Both the position numbers and the translations under genes were made by a program. A stretch of DNA of 36,694 bases from Planctomycetota bacterium (GTDB lineage: Bacteria > Planctomycetota > UBA1135 > GCA-002686595). Numbering within the stretch: position 1 is the stretch's first letter; every line of letters starts with the position of its first letter. Shown in pieces: positions 1 through 8,255 of this stretch. Under the pieces are notes generated by a model. The model worked only from the letters and a program-made list of their open reading frames with translations, was not told where the DNA came from and did not search any database. The stretch is from NCBI GenBank assembly GCA_016220085.1, contig JACRIN010000044.1:1-36694 (forward strand), read 5' to 3'.

Positions 1-144
1 ACACCAAGCTCGACACCAAGCTCGACACCAAGCTCGACACCAAGCTCGACACCAAGCTCGACACCAAGCTCGACACCAAGCTCGACACCAAGCTCGACAC
101 CAAGCTCGACACCAAGCTCGACATCGGGCTCGACATCGGGCTCC
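1..144 (+). repeat. 12-bp tandem repeat (10 perfect copies plus 2 variants), in frame
   Basis: Ten exact head-to-tail copies of ACACCAAGCTCG fill 1-120, and two variants (ACATCGGGCTCG, ACATCGGGCTCC) fill 121-144. The array starts at or before the window edge, so the copy number is a minimum. The unit is four codons, read as Thr-Pro-Ser-Ser and then Thr-Ser-Gly-Ser, so copy-number change would keep the frame of the membrane protein. Confidence 0.97.
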
Positions 145-1929
145 GCATCCACACCTGCGCCTCGCACCGCCTCCGGTCGCGCGCTCCAAGCCGCGCCGTC
201 GCTCGGCGAGCGCCTGACCGGCCGGTGGCGGCTCTGCGCCGCGGTGCTCGCCGTCGCGACGCTCTTGTGGCGGCTCCCGGCGCTGTGGTACGCCTATCCG
301 TTCGAGGGCACGCCCGACGAATGGGTCTTGGTCGAGAGCGCGGTCCGCATCCTGCGCACCGGCGACCTGAATCCGCACGTCTTCAACTACCCGAGCCTCG
401 ACATCTACGTGCTCGCCGCGGTCGACGCGGTGCTCGAGCCGCTCGGCGTGCTGCTCGTCGAGGCGCGCGCGACGCCGGAGCACTACGTCGTCGCGCGCGC
501 TCTCGTGTTGCTCTCGTCGGCGCTGACGATCTTCGCGAGCGCGTGCCTCGGCTCGCGTTGCTTCGGTCCGCGCGTCGGCGTGGCGACGGCGGCGGTGCTC
601 GCGGTCGCGCCTTTGCCCACGACGTTCTCGTACGTGGCGCGCGTCGACGCCACGGTCGCGCTGTGGGCGGTGCTCGCCACGCTTTGCGCCATGCGCATCT
701 TGCTCGAGCCGCCGCGGAAGCGCGACTACGTGCTCGCAGCGGTTTGCGTCGGCTGCGCGATCGGAAGCAAGTACACCGCGGTTCTCGCCGCGTTGCCGGT
801 CGCACTCGCGCACTTCCTCGGCGAGGGCTCGCTCGGACGTCCGGCGTGGCGAAGGCTCGCGTGGTTCGCCGTGCTCGTGCCGTTGTGCTTCCTCGCGAGC
901 ACGCCGTACGCGCTGCTCGATCACGACGGATTCCGCGCGCAACTGGGGTTCGTCCGCGACGCGTATCGCGTCGGCGTGCCCGGACACACGAGCGGCGGCT
1001 CGACAAGCTACGGCGCGAACCTGCGCGAGCTGGGCGAAAGCCTCGGCGTCGCGCTTTCGGCGCTGGCGGTGCTCGGCGTGTGGAGCGCGGCGCGGCGTGA
1101 TCCGCGGCGCGCGCTCGTGATGCTCGCGTTCCCGATCGGGCTGGTCGCGCTGCTCGGCGCGTACTCGTCGCATTTCGCGCGGAACCTCGTCGGCGCGACG
1201 CCGTTCGTCGCGGTTTTCGCCGCCGTCGGGCTCGCGAGCGTCGTCGTCGCGCTCCGCGGCGCGCTCGCGCGACTCGTCAAGGGCTCGGCGGGCGCGGGGT
1301 CGCCGAGCGCAGGCTCGCCGCGCGCGTGCTCGGCGAGCCGGGAGCGGACGTTCGTCGCCTGCGTCGTCGCGCTCGCGTGCGCCGCGGCATTGCTCGAGCC
1401 CGCGAGCGTCTCCGCCGAAGCGCTCCGGCTCGCGCGCGTGCCCGACGCGCGCGGCGCGGCGTCGGAGTGGTTGCTCGCGAACGTCCCGCCGGGCTCGCGC
1501 GTGCTCTGCGAGCAACGCGGGCCGCCGATCGGCGTGCTCGCATCCGATCGCGACGTGAAAGTCGTGCGCTGCGCGGTCGAGGGCCGACGCCACGATCCGA
1601 CGACAGGCTTCGACTTCGTGGTGCTGAGCGATTGGACGCTGCGGTGCGTTTCGGCCGAGCAACCGGAGTTCGCGCCGCTGCGTGCGGCGTACGCGAGCTT
1701 CGAGGCGAGCCACGAGCTCGTTGCCGAGTTCGTCGCCGATGGAATCCGACTGAGCGGCGACTCCATCCGCATCTACCGCGGCACACCGCGCGAGTTGGAC
1801 GCGCCGCGAGAGCCGGACGCGCTGGGCGAGCCGGGCCCACCGCGCAAATCGGACGGGCCGCGCGAGACGGAGCCGCGCGAGGCGGACGAGTCGCGCGCTT
1901 CGCCGCCCGCCGGAGACGGCGCGCGGTAA
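1..1929 (+). CDS. GT39 / PMT-like integral membrane glycosyltransferase (5' end missing)
   Basis: The reading frame is open from the first base of the window, so the start lies upstream. The visible part is 642 codons plus stop. It opens with a Thr-Pro-Ser-Ser repeat tract (1-144), then a short basic linker, then a hydrophobic body of many membrane helices. After the first helix (about 244-290) comes a loop with the motif GTPDEW near 310; an acidic pair in this first loop is the catalytic signature of GT-C fold, dolichyl/polyprenyl-phosphate sugar transferases (GT39, ArnT, PMT_2). From this I infer transfer of a sugar from a polyprenyl-phosphate donor to protein or lipid at the outer face of the membrane. 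A GTG at 244 could be read as a start, but it would remove the first helix's flank and leave an unexplained open coding stretch upstream. The C-terminus ends in a charged hexapeptide-repeat tail (1786-1893). Family is fairly secure; substrate unknown. Confidence 0.7.
   Translation, partial: TPSSTPSSTPSSTPSSTPSSTPSSTPSSTPSSTPSSTPSSTSGSTSGSASTPAPRTASGRALQAAPSLGERLTGRWRLCAAVLAVATLLWRLPALWYAYPFEGTPDEWVLVESAVRILRTGDLNPHVFNYPSLDIYVLAAVDAVLEPLGVLLVEARATPEHYVVARALVLLSSALTIFASACLGSRCFGPRVGVATAAVLAVAPLPTTFSYVARVDATVALWAVLATLCAMRILLEPPRKRDYVLAAVCVGCAIGSKYTAVLAALPVALAHFLGEGSLGRPAWRRLAWFAVLVPLCFLASTPYALLDHDGFRAQLGFVRDAYRVGVPGHTSGGSTSYGANLRELGESLGVALSALAVLGVWSAARRDPRRALVMLAFPIGLVALLGAYSSHFARNLVGATPFVAVFAAVGLASVVVALRGALARLVKGSAGAGSPSAGSPRACSASRERTFVACVVALACAAALLEPASVSAEALRLARVPDARGAASEWLLANVPPGSRVLCEQRGPPIGVLASDRDVKVVRCAVEGRRHDPTTGFDFVVLSDWTLRCVSAEQPEFAPLRAAYASFEASHELVAEFVADGIRLSGDSIRIYRGTPRELDAPREPDALGEPGPPRKSDGPRETEPREADESRASPPAGDGAR
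1786..1893 (+). repeat. Degenerate 18-bp (6-residue) repeat in the C-terminal tail of the GT39-like protein
   Basis: Six consecutive 18-bp units encode related hexapeptides of the type Pro-Arg-Glu-x-Asp-Ala (PRELDA, PREPDA, LGEPGP, PRKSDG, PRETEP, READES). The tail is charged, Pro-rich and probably disordered. Confidence 0.6.
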
Positions 1930-1965
1930 GCACGTCGGTGCGTTTCTGCTGCGCGCGCCGGTTGC

Positions 1966-1971
1966 TAGCGT
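1966..1971 (+). promoter_or_regulatory. -10-like hexamer TAGCGT of the DUF1080 gene
   Basis: TAGCGT lies 7 nt before the ATG at 1979 and no Shine-Dalgarno sequence is visible. If used as a -10 element, transcription would start at or next to the start codon (leaderless mRNA). This is inferred from spacing only. Confidence 0.4.
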
Positions 1972-1978
1972 AGGCGCC

Positions 1979-2665
1979 ATGCGCAACCTCCTCATCGCCA
2001 GCGTCCTCGGTCTGCTCGCCGCTTGTCAGTCCGCGCCGTCCGCGCCGAAGCCGATCGCGCTCTTCGACGGCAAGAGCCTCGCCGGATGGCACGCCGACGT
2101 GCCGGAAGCCGACGGCAAGCCGGACGCGCCGGCGTCGTTCGCGGTGCGCGACGGCGTGCTCGTCAGCCTCGGCAATCCGCCGGGCCACCTGATCACCGAC
2201 GCGTCGTTCCGTGACTATCGCTTGGTCGTCGAGTATCGCTGGGCGGGCGAGCCCGGCAACTGCGGCATCCTGGTGCACGCGTCGACACCGCGGCGGCTGT
2301 ACGGGATGTTCCCGCAGTCGATCGAGTGCCAGATGCACGTCGGCAACGCCGGCGACTTCTGGTGCATCGGTGAGGACATCGTCGTGGCCGACATGGAGAA
2401 GCGCCGCGGCCCGAAGGAGGCGTGGGGCGTCGACGGCGACAGGGCGCGGCGCATCCTCAATCTGACCGACGGCTCCGAGAAGCCCGCGGGCGAGTGGAAT
2501 CAGATGGTGATCGAATGCCGCGGCAATCGAATCGACGTCTGGGTCAACGGCGACGCCGTCAACCACGGTGGGCACTGCACCGCCGATCACGGTCAGATCG
2601 CGATCCAAGCCGAGGGCGCGGTCGCGGAGTTCCGCAAGGTCGAGCTGACGCCGCTCGCCGATTGA
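1979..2665 (+). CDS. DUF1080 family lipoprotein (3-keto-disaccharide hydrolase domain, PF06439)
   Basis: A 228-residue protein with a short hydrophobic signal and a lipobox LAAC (Cys16), so it should be a lipoprotein. The rest is one DUF1080 beta-sandwich domain (concanavalin-like fold). It starts with the family signature IALFDGKSLAGW at about residues 27-38, continues through the conserved NCGILVHAS segment, and ends with VWVNGDAVNHG and IAIQAEGAVAEFRKVELTPL. Family members include hydrolases of 3-keto sugars, and planctomycete genomes carry dozens of copies, often beside DUF1549/DUF1553 and DUF1501 genes, as here. Start: the ATG at 1979 gives the signal peptide and sits 7 nt after a -10-like TAGCGT. 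It acts at the cell surface or periplasm; the exact sugar is not predictable. Confidence 0.9.
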   Translation: MRNLLIASVLGLLAACQSAPSAPKPIALFDGKSLAGWHADVPEADGKPDAPASFAVRDGVLVSLGNPPGHLITDASFRDYRLVVEYRWAGEPGNCGILVHASTPRRLYGMFPQSIECQMHVGNAGDFWCIGEDIVVADMEKRRGPKEAWGVDGDRARRILNLTDGSEKPAGEWNQMVIECRGNRIDVWVNGDAVNHGGHCTADHGQIAIQAEGAVAEFRKVELTPLAD

Positions 2666-2777
2666 ACGAATCGCACCGTTGCGCGCTCTCCGCGCGATCG
2701 TTGCGGGGATGACGCGCGCACCGGTCGGCGCTCCGAATCCCCGTGGATCGGGTCGACCGCTCGCCGACCCGCCGCTG

Positions 2778-2783
2778 TAGCAT
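2778..2783 (+). promoter_or_regulatory. -10-like hexamer TAGCAT upstream of the PSCyt1/DUF1549/DUF1553 gene
   Basis: TAGCAT lies 25 nt before the ATG at 2809 in the 143-bp gap after the DUF1080 gene. It suggests a separate promoter for the DUF1549-DUF1501 pair with a short leader. No clear -35 is seen. Confidence 0.3.
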
Positions 2784-2808
2784 CGAGCCGCCCCGCCGGG
2801 CCGCCGCG

Positions 2809-5800
2809 ATGCTCCTCCTCCCGCCCCCGTTCGCGCTCGTGCTGGGCGCGTTCGTGCAAGCGCCCGAGCCGAGCGCCGACGACCTCGAGTTCTTCGAGCA
2901 GCGCGTGCGGCCGGTGTTGGAGGAGCGTTGCCTCTCGTGCCACGCGTCGACGCTCGCGAAGCCGAAGGGCGGCTTGGTGCTCGATTCGCGGCAAGGTTGG
3001 GAGCGCGGTGCGTCGCTCGGCGCCGCGGTGGTGCCCGGCGAGCCGGACGCGAGCCCGCTCGTGCGCGCGGTGCGGTACGACGAGTTCGATCTGCAGATGC
3101 CGCCGAAAGGCAGGCTGCCCGACGCGGAAGTCGACGCGCTCGTCGAGTGGGTCCGCCGCGGCGCGCCCGATCCGCGCGATGGCGACGCGCCGGTCGCCGC
3201 GCGCACGGTTCCGAAGCCCGAGGAGCACTGGGCGTTGCGCGCGCTGACCGATCCGACGCCGCCGACGGTGCGGGACGAGCGCTGGGTGCGGAACGGCGTC
3301 GATCGCTTCGTCCTCGCGCGGCTCGAGAGCGAAGGCCTCGCGCCGGCGCCGTTCGCGACCAAGCGCGAGCTGCTCGAGCGCGTGCACTTCGATCTCGTCG
3401 GCTTGCCGCCGACGTCCGAAGCGCTCGCCGAGTTCGAGCGCGATCCCGAGCCCGACGCGTACGAGCGCGTCGTCGATCGTTTGCTCGCGTCGCCGCACTA
3501 CGGCGAGCGCTGGGGCCGCTACTGGCTCGACCTCGCGCGCTACGCGGACTCGAACGGGCTCGACGAGAATCTCGCGCTCGGCGAGGCGTGGCGCTATCGC
3601 GACTACGTCGTGCGCGCGTTCAATCAGGACAAGCCGTACGACCGCTTCGTCACCGAGCAGCTCGCCGGGGATCTGTTGCCGGAGCCCGAGGATCGCGACG
3701 CGCTCGCCGATCAGATCGCCGCGACCGGCTTCCTGGTGCTCGGCCCGAAGATGCTCGCCGAGCAGGACAAGCAGAAGCTCGTGATGGACATCGTCGACGA
3801 GCAGATGGACGTCGCGGGCAAGGCGTTCCTCGGGTTGACGCTCGGTTGCGCGCGCTGCCACGACCACAAGTTCGATCCGATCTCGGCGCGCGACTACTAC
3901 GCGGTCGCCGGCGTGTTCAAGAGCACGAGCACGATGGCGAATCTCGACTTCGTCTCGCGCTGGCGCGAACGCGAGCTCGCGAGCGCCGCCGATCGCGAAA
4001 CCGCCGCGGCGCACCGCAAGGCGAGCGAGCAGGCGAAGGCCGAGCTCGACGCGCTCGTCGCCGAGAACGATCGCGCGCTGCAAGACGGATGGCGCCGCGA
4101 TTTCGCGCCGTACCTGCTCGCGGGTACGTTCGCGGCGAAGCGCGCGACGCTGATCGAGGCCGAGGAGTTCAGCCGCGGCAACCTCGCGGTCGACCGCGAA
4201 ACGTGGGGCGACGCCGAAGTCGCGATCGTGCACACTCGGGCTTCGGGCGAGCAGTTCGTCGAGTACGACGTGACGCTCGAGAGCGCGAAACGGCTCGTGC
4301 TCGACGTCCGGTACGCGTCGGCCGAAGAGCGGCCGATGCGCGTGCTGCTGAACGGCGCCGTCGTCGCGGAGACGGCGCTTGGCGCGAAGACCGGCAGCTT
4401 CCTCCTCGACGGCCAACGTTGGACGCGCGTCGGCGCGTTCGATTTCCAGCCCGGCCGCAACGTGCTGCGCCTCGACAACCAGGCCGACGTGCCGCACCTC
4501 GACAAGTTCGTGCTCGCGCCGGCGGGCGCCGGCGACGCCGCGGCCGATGGAGAGCGCGAGTGGTACGTCGACGGGAACCCGTGGGCCGACGGGCTCGTGC
4601 CCGAGCTCGTGCGCAACTTCGCGGTGCATGTCGAGCTCTCCGCGCGCCGCGGGGATCCGGTGTTCGCGCCGTGGCACGCGTTCGCGGCGCTTGGGGAGGG
4701 CGAGTGGGCGCGGCGAGCGTCGGAAGTCGTCGCGCGATTGCGCGGCGAACGCCCGGAAGCGCTCGCGGTGCCGCCGACTCGGCTCGCGCCGCCGGCGACG
4801 CCGCTCGCGGAAGTCGACGCGGGGTTCCAAGCGACGCCGGACGAAGCGCAGGCGGGCGCGTCGAGTTCGCCTCCGTTGCCGCCGCGCGTGCTCGCGTTGC
4901 TCGACGGGCTGCCGCCGCGCTCGCTCGAGGAACTCGCGGGTCGCTACCAGACGCTCTTCTCCGCGATCGAGGCCGACTGGCGCGAAGCTCGAGCGCGCGA
5001 CGGCGAGAAGCCGACCGCGCTCGCGAGCGCCGACGCGGAAGCGCTGCGCCAAGTGCTGCACGGCAAGCACGGACCGTTCGCGCTCACGACCGAGCGATTG
5101 GAGAGCTTCTTCCCCGAGCCCGCGCGCGCCGAGCTCGCCATGCGGCGCGCGAAGGTCGAGCAGCTCGCCGCGAGCGCGCCGAAGCCGTTCGACCGCGCGC
5201 TCGGCGTGCAGGACGGCGAGATCGTCGACGTGCCGGTGCACTTGCGCGGCAGCCACTTGAGCCTCGAAAAGGACGCGGTGCCGCGCGGCGTGCTCTCGGC
5301 GACAGCGCACGTGCTCGACGCACCCGCGATGCCGAGCGATCGCAGCGGTCGACTCGAATTCGCGCGTTGGCTGGTCGATCCGCGCCATCCGCTGACGTGG
5401 CGCGTGATCGCGAACCGCGTGTGGGCGGGACATTTCGGGCGCGGGCTGGTCGCGTCGACGTCGAACTTCGGCGTGCGCGGCGAGCTCCCGACGCATCCAG
5501 AGCTGCTCGATTGGCTCGCGCAGGAACTCCAGCGCCGTCACGGCTCGCTCAAGTCGCTCCACCGCTTGATCGTGACGTCGAGCGCGTATCGGATGAGCAC
5601 GCGCGGCAACGCGGTCGCGTCGGAACGCGACCCGGAGAATCGCCTGCTCGCTCGCCAGAACCGGCGACGGCTCGAGGCCGAGGTGATGCGCGATGCGTGG
5701 CTCGCGGCGAGCGGGCGGCTGGATGCGACGCTCGGCGGCAAGTCGATGACGACCGCGAGCGGCGAGTACGTCACCAACGATCAATCGACCGACCAAGCGC

Positions 5801-6378
5801 GCTACCAGTCGACGCGGCGCTCGCTCTACCTGCCGATCATCCGCAACGCGATGTACGGCTTCTTCTCGGCGTTCGACTACAACGATCCGAGCACGCCGAT
5901 CGACGTGCGGCCGGAGACCGTCGCGGCGCCGCAGGCGCTCTTCTTGATGAACTCCGACGAGGTCGTCGAGAGTGCGCGCGCGCTCGCCGAACTCGCGCTC
6001 GCCGCCGAGCCCGAGCGCGAAGGCGAGCGGATCGCGTGGCTGTGGCGGCGCACGCTCTGCCGCGAGCCGTCCGAGCGCGAGCGGCAGGCAGCGATCGACT
6101 TCGTGAACGAGCTCAAGAACCGCGACGCCGCGCAGCCGACCGCCGGCGGCGGCGACGAGCACGCAGCCGCGAACGGCGTCGAGCACGAGGTCGACGCGTC
6201 GCACGCCGCGGAACCGGTCGCCGCGCCGACGGCGGCCGCGCGCGAGCGGGGCGTCGACGGCTCGCCGCTCGCGATGGGCGCCGATGCCGCGAAGAGCGTC
6301 GCGACCTCCGCAGACGTCCCGTGGATCGGGCTCGCGCACGTGCTGCTGGTCTCCAACGAATTCCTTTACGTCGACTAG
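2809..6378 (+). CDS. PSCyt1-DUF1549-DUF1553 multidomain exported protein with a CBM6-like insert
   Basis: A 1189-residue planctomycete-type protein. An N-terminal hydrophobic signal (about residues 1-16) is followed by a PSCyt1 cytochrome-like domain with CLSCH at 41-45. Next is DUF1549 (PSCyt2, about 164-375) with a second CxxCH at 347-351 (CARCHDHKFDP), a charged helical stretch, and a beta-sandwich resembling a CBM6/galactose-binding domain (about 448-572, beginning LIEAEEF). DUF1553 (PSD1) spans about 844-1110. A Gly/Ala/Glu-rich low-complexity insert (about 1101-1170) precedes the conserved end WIGLAHVLLVSNEFLYVD. Haem binding by the two CxxCH motifs is inferred. The ATG at 2809 is chosen over the GTG at 2743 because it places the signal peptide at the N-terminus. 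The DUF1501 gene follows after 2 nt. The known context is the breakdown or surface processing of complex polysaccharides; the biochemical activity is unproven. Confidence 0.92.
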   Translation: MLLLPPPFALVLGAFVQAPEPSADDLEFFEQRVRPVLEERCLSCHASTLAKPKGGLVLDSRQGWERGASLGAAVVPGEPDASPLVRAVRYDEFDLQMPPKGRLPDAEVDALVEWVRRGAPDPRDGDAPVAARTVPKPEEHWALRALTDPTPPTVRDERWVRNGVDRFVLARLESEGLAPAPFATKRELLERVHFDLVGLPPTSEALAEFERDPEPDAYERVVDRLLASPHYGERWGRYWLDLARYADSNGLDENLALGEAWRYRDYVVRAFNQDKPYDRFVTEQLAGDLLPEPEDRDALADQIAATGFLVLGPKMLAEQDKQKLVMDIVDEQMDVAGKAFLGLTLGCARCHDHKFDPISARDYYAVAGVFKSTSTMANLDFVSRWRERELASAADRETAAAHRKASEQAKAELDALVAENDRALQDGWRRDFAPYLLAGTFAAKRATLIEAEEFSRGNLAVDRETWGDAEVAIVHTRASGEQFVEYDVTLESAKRLVLDVRYASAEERPMRVLLNGAVVAETALGAKTGSFLLDGQRWTRVGAFDFQPGRNVLRLDNQADVPHLDKFVLAPAGAGDAAADGEREWYVDGNPWADGLVPELVRNFAVHVELSARRGDPVFAPWHAFAALGEGEWARRASEVVARLRGERPEALAVPPTRLAPPATPLAEVDAGFQATPDEAQAGASSSPPLPPRVLALLDGLPPRSLEELAGRYQTLFSAIEADWREARARDGEKPTALASADAEALRQVLHGKHGPFALTTERLESFFPEPARAELAMRRAKVEQLAASAPKPFDRALGVQDGEIVDVPVHLRGSHLSLEKDAVPRGVLSATAHVLDAPAMPSDRSGRLEFARWLVDPRHPLTWRVIANRVWAGHFGRGLVASTSNFGVRGELPTHPELLDWLAQELQRRHGSLKSLHRLIVTSSAYRMSTRGNAVASERDPENRLLARQNRRRLEAEVMRDAWLAASGRLDATLGGKSMTTASGEYVTNDQSTDQARYQSTRRSLYLPIIRNAMYGFFSAFDYNDPSTPIDVRPETVAAPQALFLMNSDEVVESARALAELALAAEPEREGERIAWLWRRTLCREPSERERQAAIDFVNELKNRDAAQPTAGGGDEHAAANGVEHEVDASHAAEPVAAPTAAARERGVDGSPLAMGADAAKSVATSADVPWIGLAHVLLVSNEFLYVD

Positions 6379-6380
6379 CC

Positions 6381-7787
6381 ATGCGCCGCGTCCCGCTCAG
6401 TCGAAGACAACTCGTCCAACGCCTCGGCGCCGGGTTCGGCGCGCTCGCGTTGCAGGGGCTGCTCGCCGAGGGCGCGCGCGCCGACAAGACCGATCCGCTC
6501 GCTCCGCGCGCGCCGCATTTCGCGCCGCGTGCGAAGCGCGTGATCTTCCTCTTCATGCACGGCGGGCCGAGCCAGGTCGACACGTTCGACTACAAGCCGC
6601 TCCTGCAGCGCGACCACGACAAGCCGCTGCCGTTCGCCAAGCCGCGCGTGCAGTTCGCGCAGACCGGCAACCTCTACGGCTCGCCGTGGAAGTGGGCGCA
6701 GCACGGCGAGACCGGCAAGTGGGTGAGCGAGCTCTTCCCGCACGTCGCGACCAAGGTCGACGAGCTGTGCTTCGTCCACTCGATGCACGGCACCAACGAA
6801 GCGCACGGCGGCGCGCTGCTCGCGTTGCACACCGGCTCGGCGACGTTCGTGCGGCCGAGCATGGGCTCGTGGGTGCTGTACGGGCTCGGCAGCGAGAATC
6901 AGAACCTGCCGGGCTTCGTCACGATCTGTCCGACGCTCGGCCACGGCGGCGTCAACAACTGGTCGAGCGCGTTCCTGCCCGGCATCTACCAAGGCACGCC
7001 GATCGGCAACGCGGCGGTGCCTGCGTCCAAGGCGGTGATCGAGCATCTGACGCGCGCCGATCTGCAAGGCGACGTGCAGCGCGCGGAGCTCGACTTGCTC
7101 GCGGACCTGAATCGCGAGCACCAAGAGCGCCAAGGCGCCGACGATCGCTTGGAGTCGCGCATCGCGAGCTTCGAGCTCGCGTTCCGCATGCAGATGGAAG
7201 CGCCGGGCGTGCTCGACCTCGCGAGCGAATCGGAGGCGACGAAGAAGCTCTACGGCCTCGACGATCCGGTGACCGAGAACTTCGGGCGACAGTGCTTGAT
7301 GGCGCGCCGCCTCGCGGAGTCCGGCGTGCGCTTCGTGCAATGCACGCACAGCTACAAGTGGGACCAGCACGAGAAGCTGAAGGAGCTCCACGAGAAGAAC
7401 GCGCGCGAGGTCGACTTGCCGATCGCGGGCTTGCTCGCCGATCTGAAGGCGCGCGGCTTGCTCGAGGACACGCTGGTGCTCTGGGCCGGCGAATTCGGTC
7501 GCACGCCGACCGCGCAAGGCACGGGCGACGCGGTTGGCCGCGACCACAACCCGCACGGTTTCACCGTGTGGATGGCGGGCGGCGGCACGAAGGCGGGCCT
7601 CAGCCACGGCGCGACCGACGACTACGGCTTCTTCGCGAGCGTCGACAAGGTCCACGTCCACGACTTCCACGCGACGCTGCTCGCGCTGCTCGGGCTCGAT
7701 CACGAGAAGCTGACGTACCGCTACGCGGGCCGCGACTTCCGCCTGACCGACGTGGCGGGCCGCGTGGTGCGCGAGCTCTTCGCCTAG
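6381..7787 (+). CDS. DUF1501 family exported protein (alkaline phosphatase/sulfatase-like fold)
   Basis: A 468-residue protein with a twin-arginine type signal (SRRQLVQ at 7-13, then a hydrophobic stretch), so it is probably exported folded by Tat. DUF1501 hallmarks are present: FLFMHGGPSQVDTFDYKP near the N-terminus, the central NLPGFVTICP and FGRQCLMARRL segments, and the C-terminal LWAGEFGRTP and DHNPHGFTVWMAGGG. These belong to the alkaline phosphatase-like metalloenzyme superfamily, with Asp/His metal ligands in those blocks. The start codon lies 2 nt after the upstream stop, so translation is probably coupled. DUF1501 proteins almost always pair with DUF1549/DUF1553 proteins in planctomycetes, implying joint action outside the cytoplasm. 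Substrate unknown. Confidence 0.93.
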   Translation: MRRVPLSRRQLVQRLGAGFGALALQGLLAEGARADKTDPLAPRAPHFAPRAKRVIFLFMHGGPSQVDTFDYKPLLQRDHDKPLPFAKPRVQFAQTGNLYGSPWKWAQHGETGKWVSELFPHVATKVDELCFVHSMHGTNEAHGGALLALHTGSATFVRPSMGSWVLYGLGSENQNLPGFVTICPTLGHGGVNNWSSAFLPGIYQGTPIGNAAVPASKAVIEHLTRADLQGDVQRAELDLLADLNREHQERQGADDRLESRIASFELAFRMQMEAPGVLDLASESEATKKLYGLDDPVTENFGRQCLMARRLAESGVRFVQCTHSYKWDQHEKLKELHEKNAREVDLPIAGLLADLKARGLLEDTLVLWAGEFGRTPTAQGTGDAVGRDHNPHGFTVWMAGGGTKAGLSHGATDDYGFFASVDKVHVHDFHATLLALLGLDHEKLTYRYAGRDFRLTDVAGRVVRELFA

Positions 7788-7874
7788 GGACGCGGGGACC
7801 GGTGGCCTATCGGCCATCCCGCGACGCTTGCGCCGCGTCGAAGCCGGAGCGAGACTCAGAGTCCATTGACTCCG

Positions 7875-8186
7875 ATGGACGAACGTGTCGACCGACTGCG
7901 AGCGCTACCCCGCGAGCGCATCGCCGAGTTCTGCAAGCGCCGAGGTATCCGGAGGCTCGCGGTGTTCGGCTCGTTCCTGCGGGAGGACTTCTCGCCCGAG
8001 AGCGATCTCGACGTGCTCGTGGAGTTCGAGCATGGGACACGCACCGGCTTCGCATTCATCGGCATGCAGGACGAACTCGCGGAGATCGTCGGTCGCCCGG
8101 TCGATCTGAACACGTTTCGCGGTCTGAGCCGCTACTTCCGCGAGCGAGTCTTGGCAGAGGCGCAGGACGTCTATGTCGCAGCGTGA
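7875..8186 (+). CDS. MNT-type nucleotidyltransferase (HEPN-toxin antitoxin, MntA-like)
   Basis: A 103-residue single-domain protein of the minimal nucleotidyltransferase family. The signature GSFLREDFSPESDLDVLVEF fits the G-S-x(n)-D-x-D motif, with two metal-binding aspartates. In MNT-HEPN toxin-antitoxin modules this protein neutralises the HEPN ribonuclease by AMPylating it. The HEPN gene normally overlaps the 3' end; here only its first codons survive (see 8173-8250), so this is an orphan antitoxin. A TTG at 7866 would add three residues, but the ATG at 7875 is preferred. No good Shine-Dalgarno sequence is visible. Family assignment is strong; present function is uncertain. Confidence 0.85.
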   Translation: MDERVDRLRALPRERIAEFCKRRGIRRLAVFGSFLREDFSPESDLDVLVEFEHGTRTGFAFIGMQDELAEIVGRPVDLNTFRGLSRYFRERVLAEAQDVYVAA

Positions 8187-8250
8187 CGATCGCGTCGCCT
8201 TGCGAACGAGTCCTCGCGCAACTGTCGCAAACTCGGCGGGTAGTGCGTGA
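8173..8250 (+). pseudogene. Truncated HEPN (DUF86/HepT-like) toxin remnant
   Basis: An ATG at 8173 overlaps the MNT stop by 14 nt, exactly where HEPN genes start in MNT-HEPN operons. The frame reads MSQRDDRVALR, resembling the usual DUF86 N-terminus (MS-x-RD-x-R-x-x-LR), then diverges and stops at 8250 after 25 residues. The helical body and the RxxxxH active-site motif are absent. I read it as a deletion that joined the toxin's start to the upstream region of the next gene. The homology is only about 11 residues, so this rests mainly on position. Confidence 0.5.
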
Positions 8251-8255
8251 GTCCG

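Noticed and set aside
1..144. CRISPR or integron-type repeat array
   Set aside because: The copies are directly adjacent without spacers and lie in an open reading frame, so this is a coding minisatellite.
225..1100. Plus-strand frame of 291 codons overlapping the glycosyltransferase
   Set aside because: The translation is Arg-rich low complexity in the +2 frame of a hydrophobic membrane protein with the GT-C motif.
2593..6339. Open frame of 1248 codons on the minus strand opposite the PSCyt1/DUF1549/DUF1553 gene
   Set aside because: It is the antisense shadow of a well-recognised gene. Its translation is Arg/Ala/Glu-rich with no domain, as expected in very GC-rich DNA where stops are rare.
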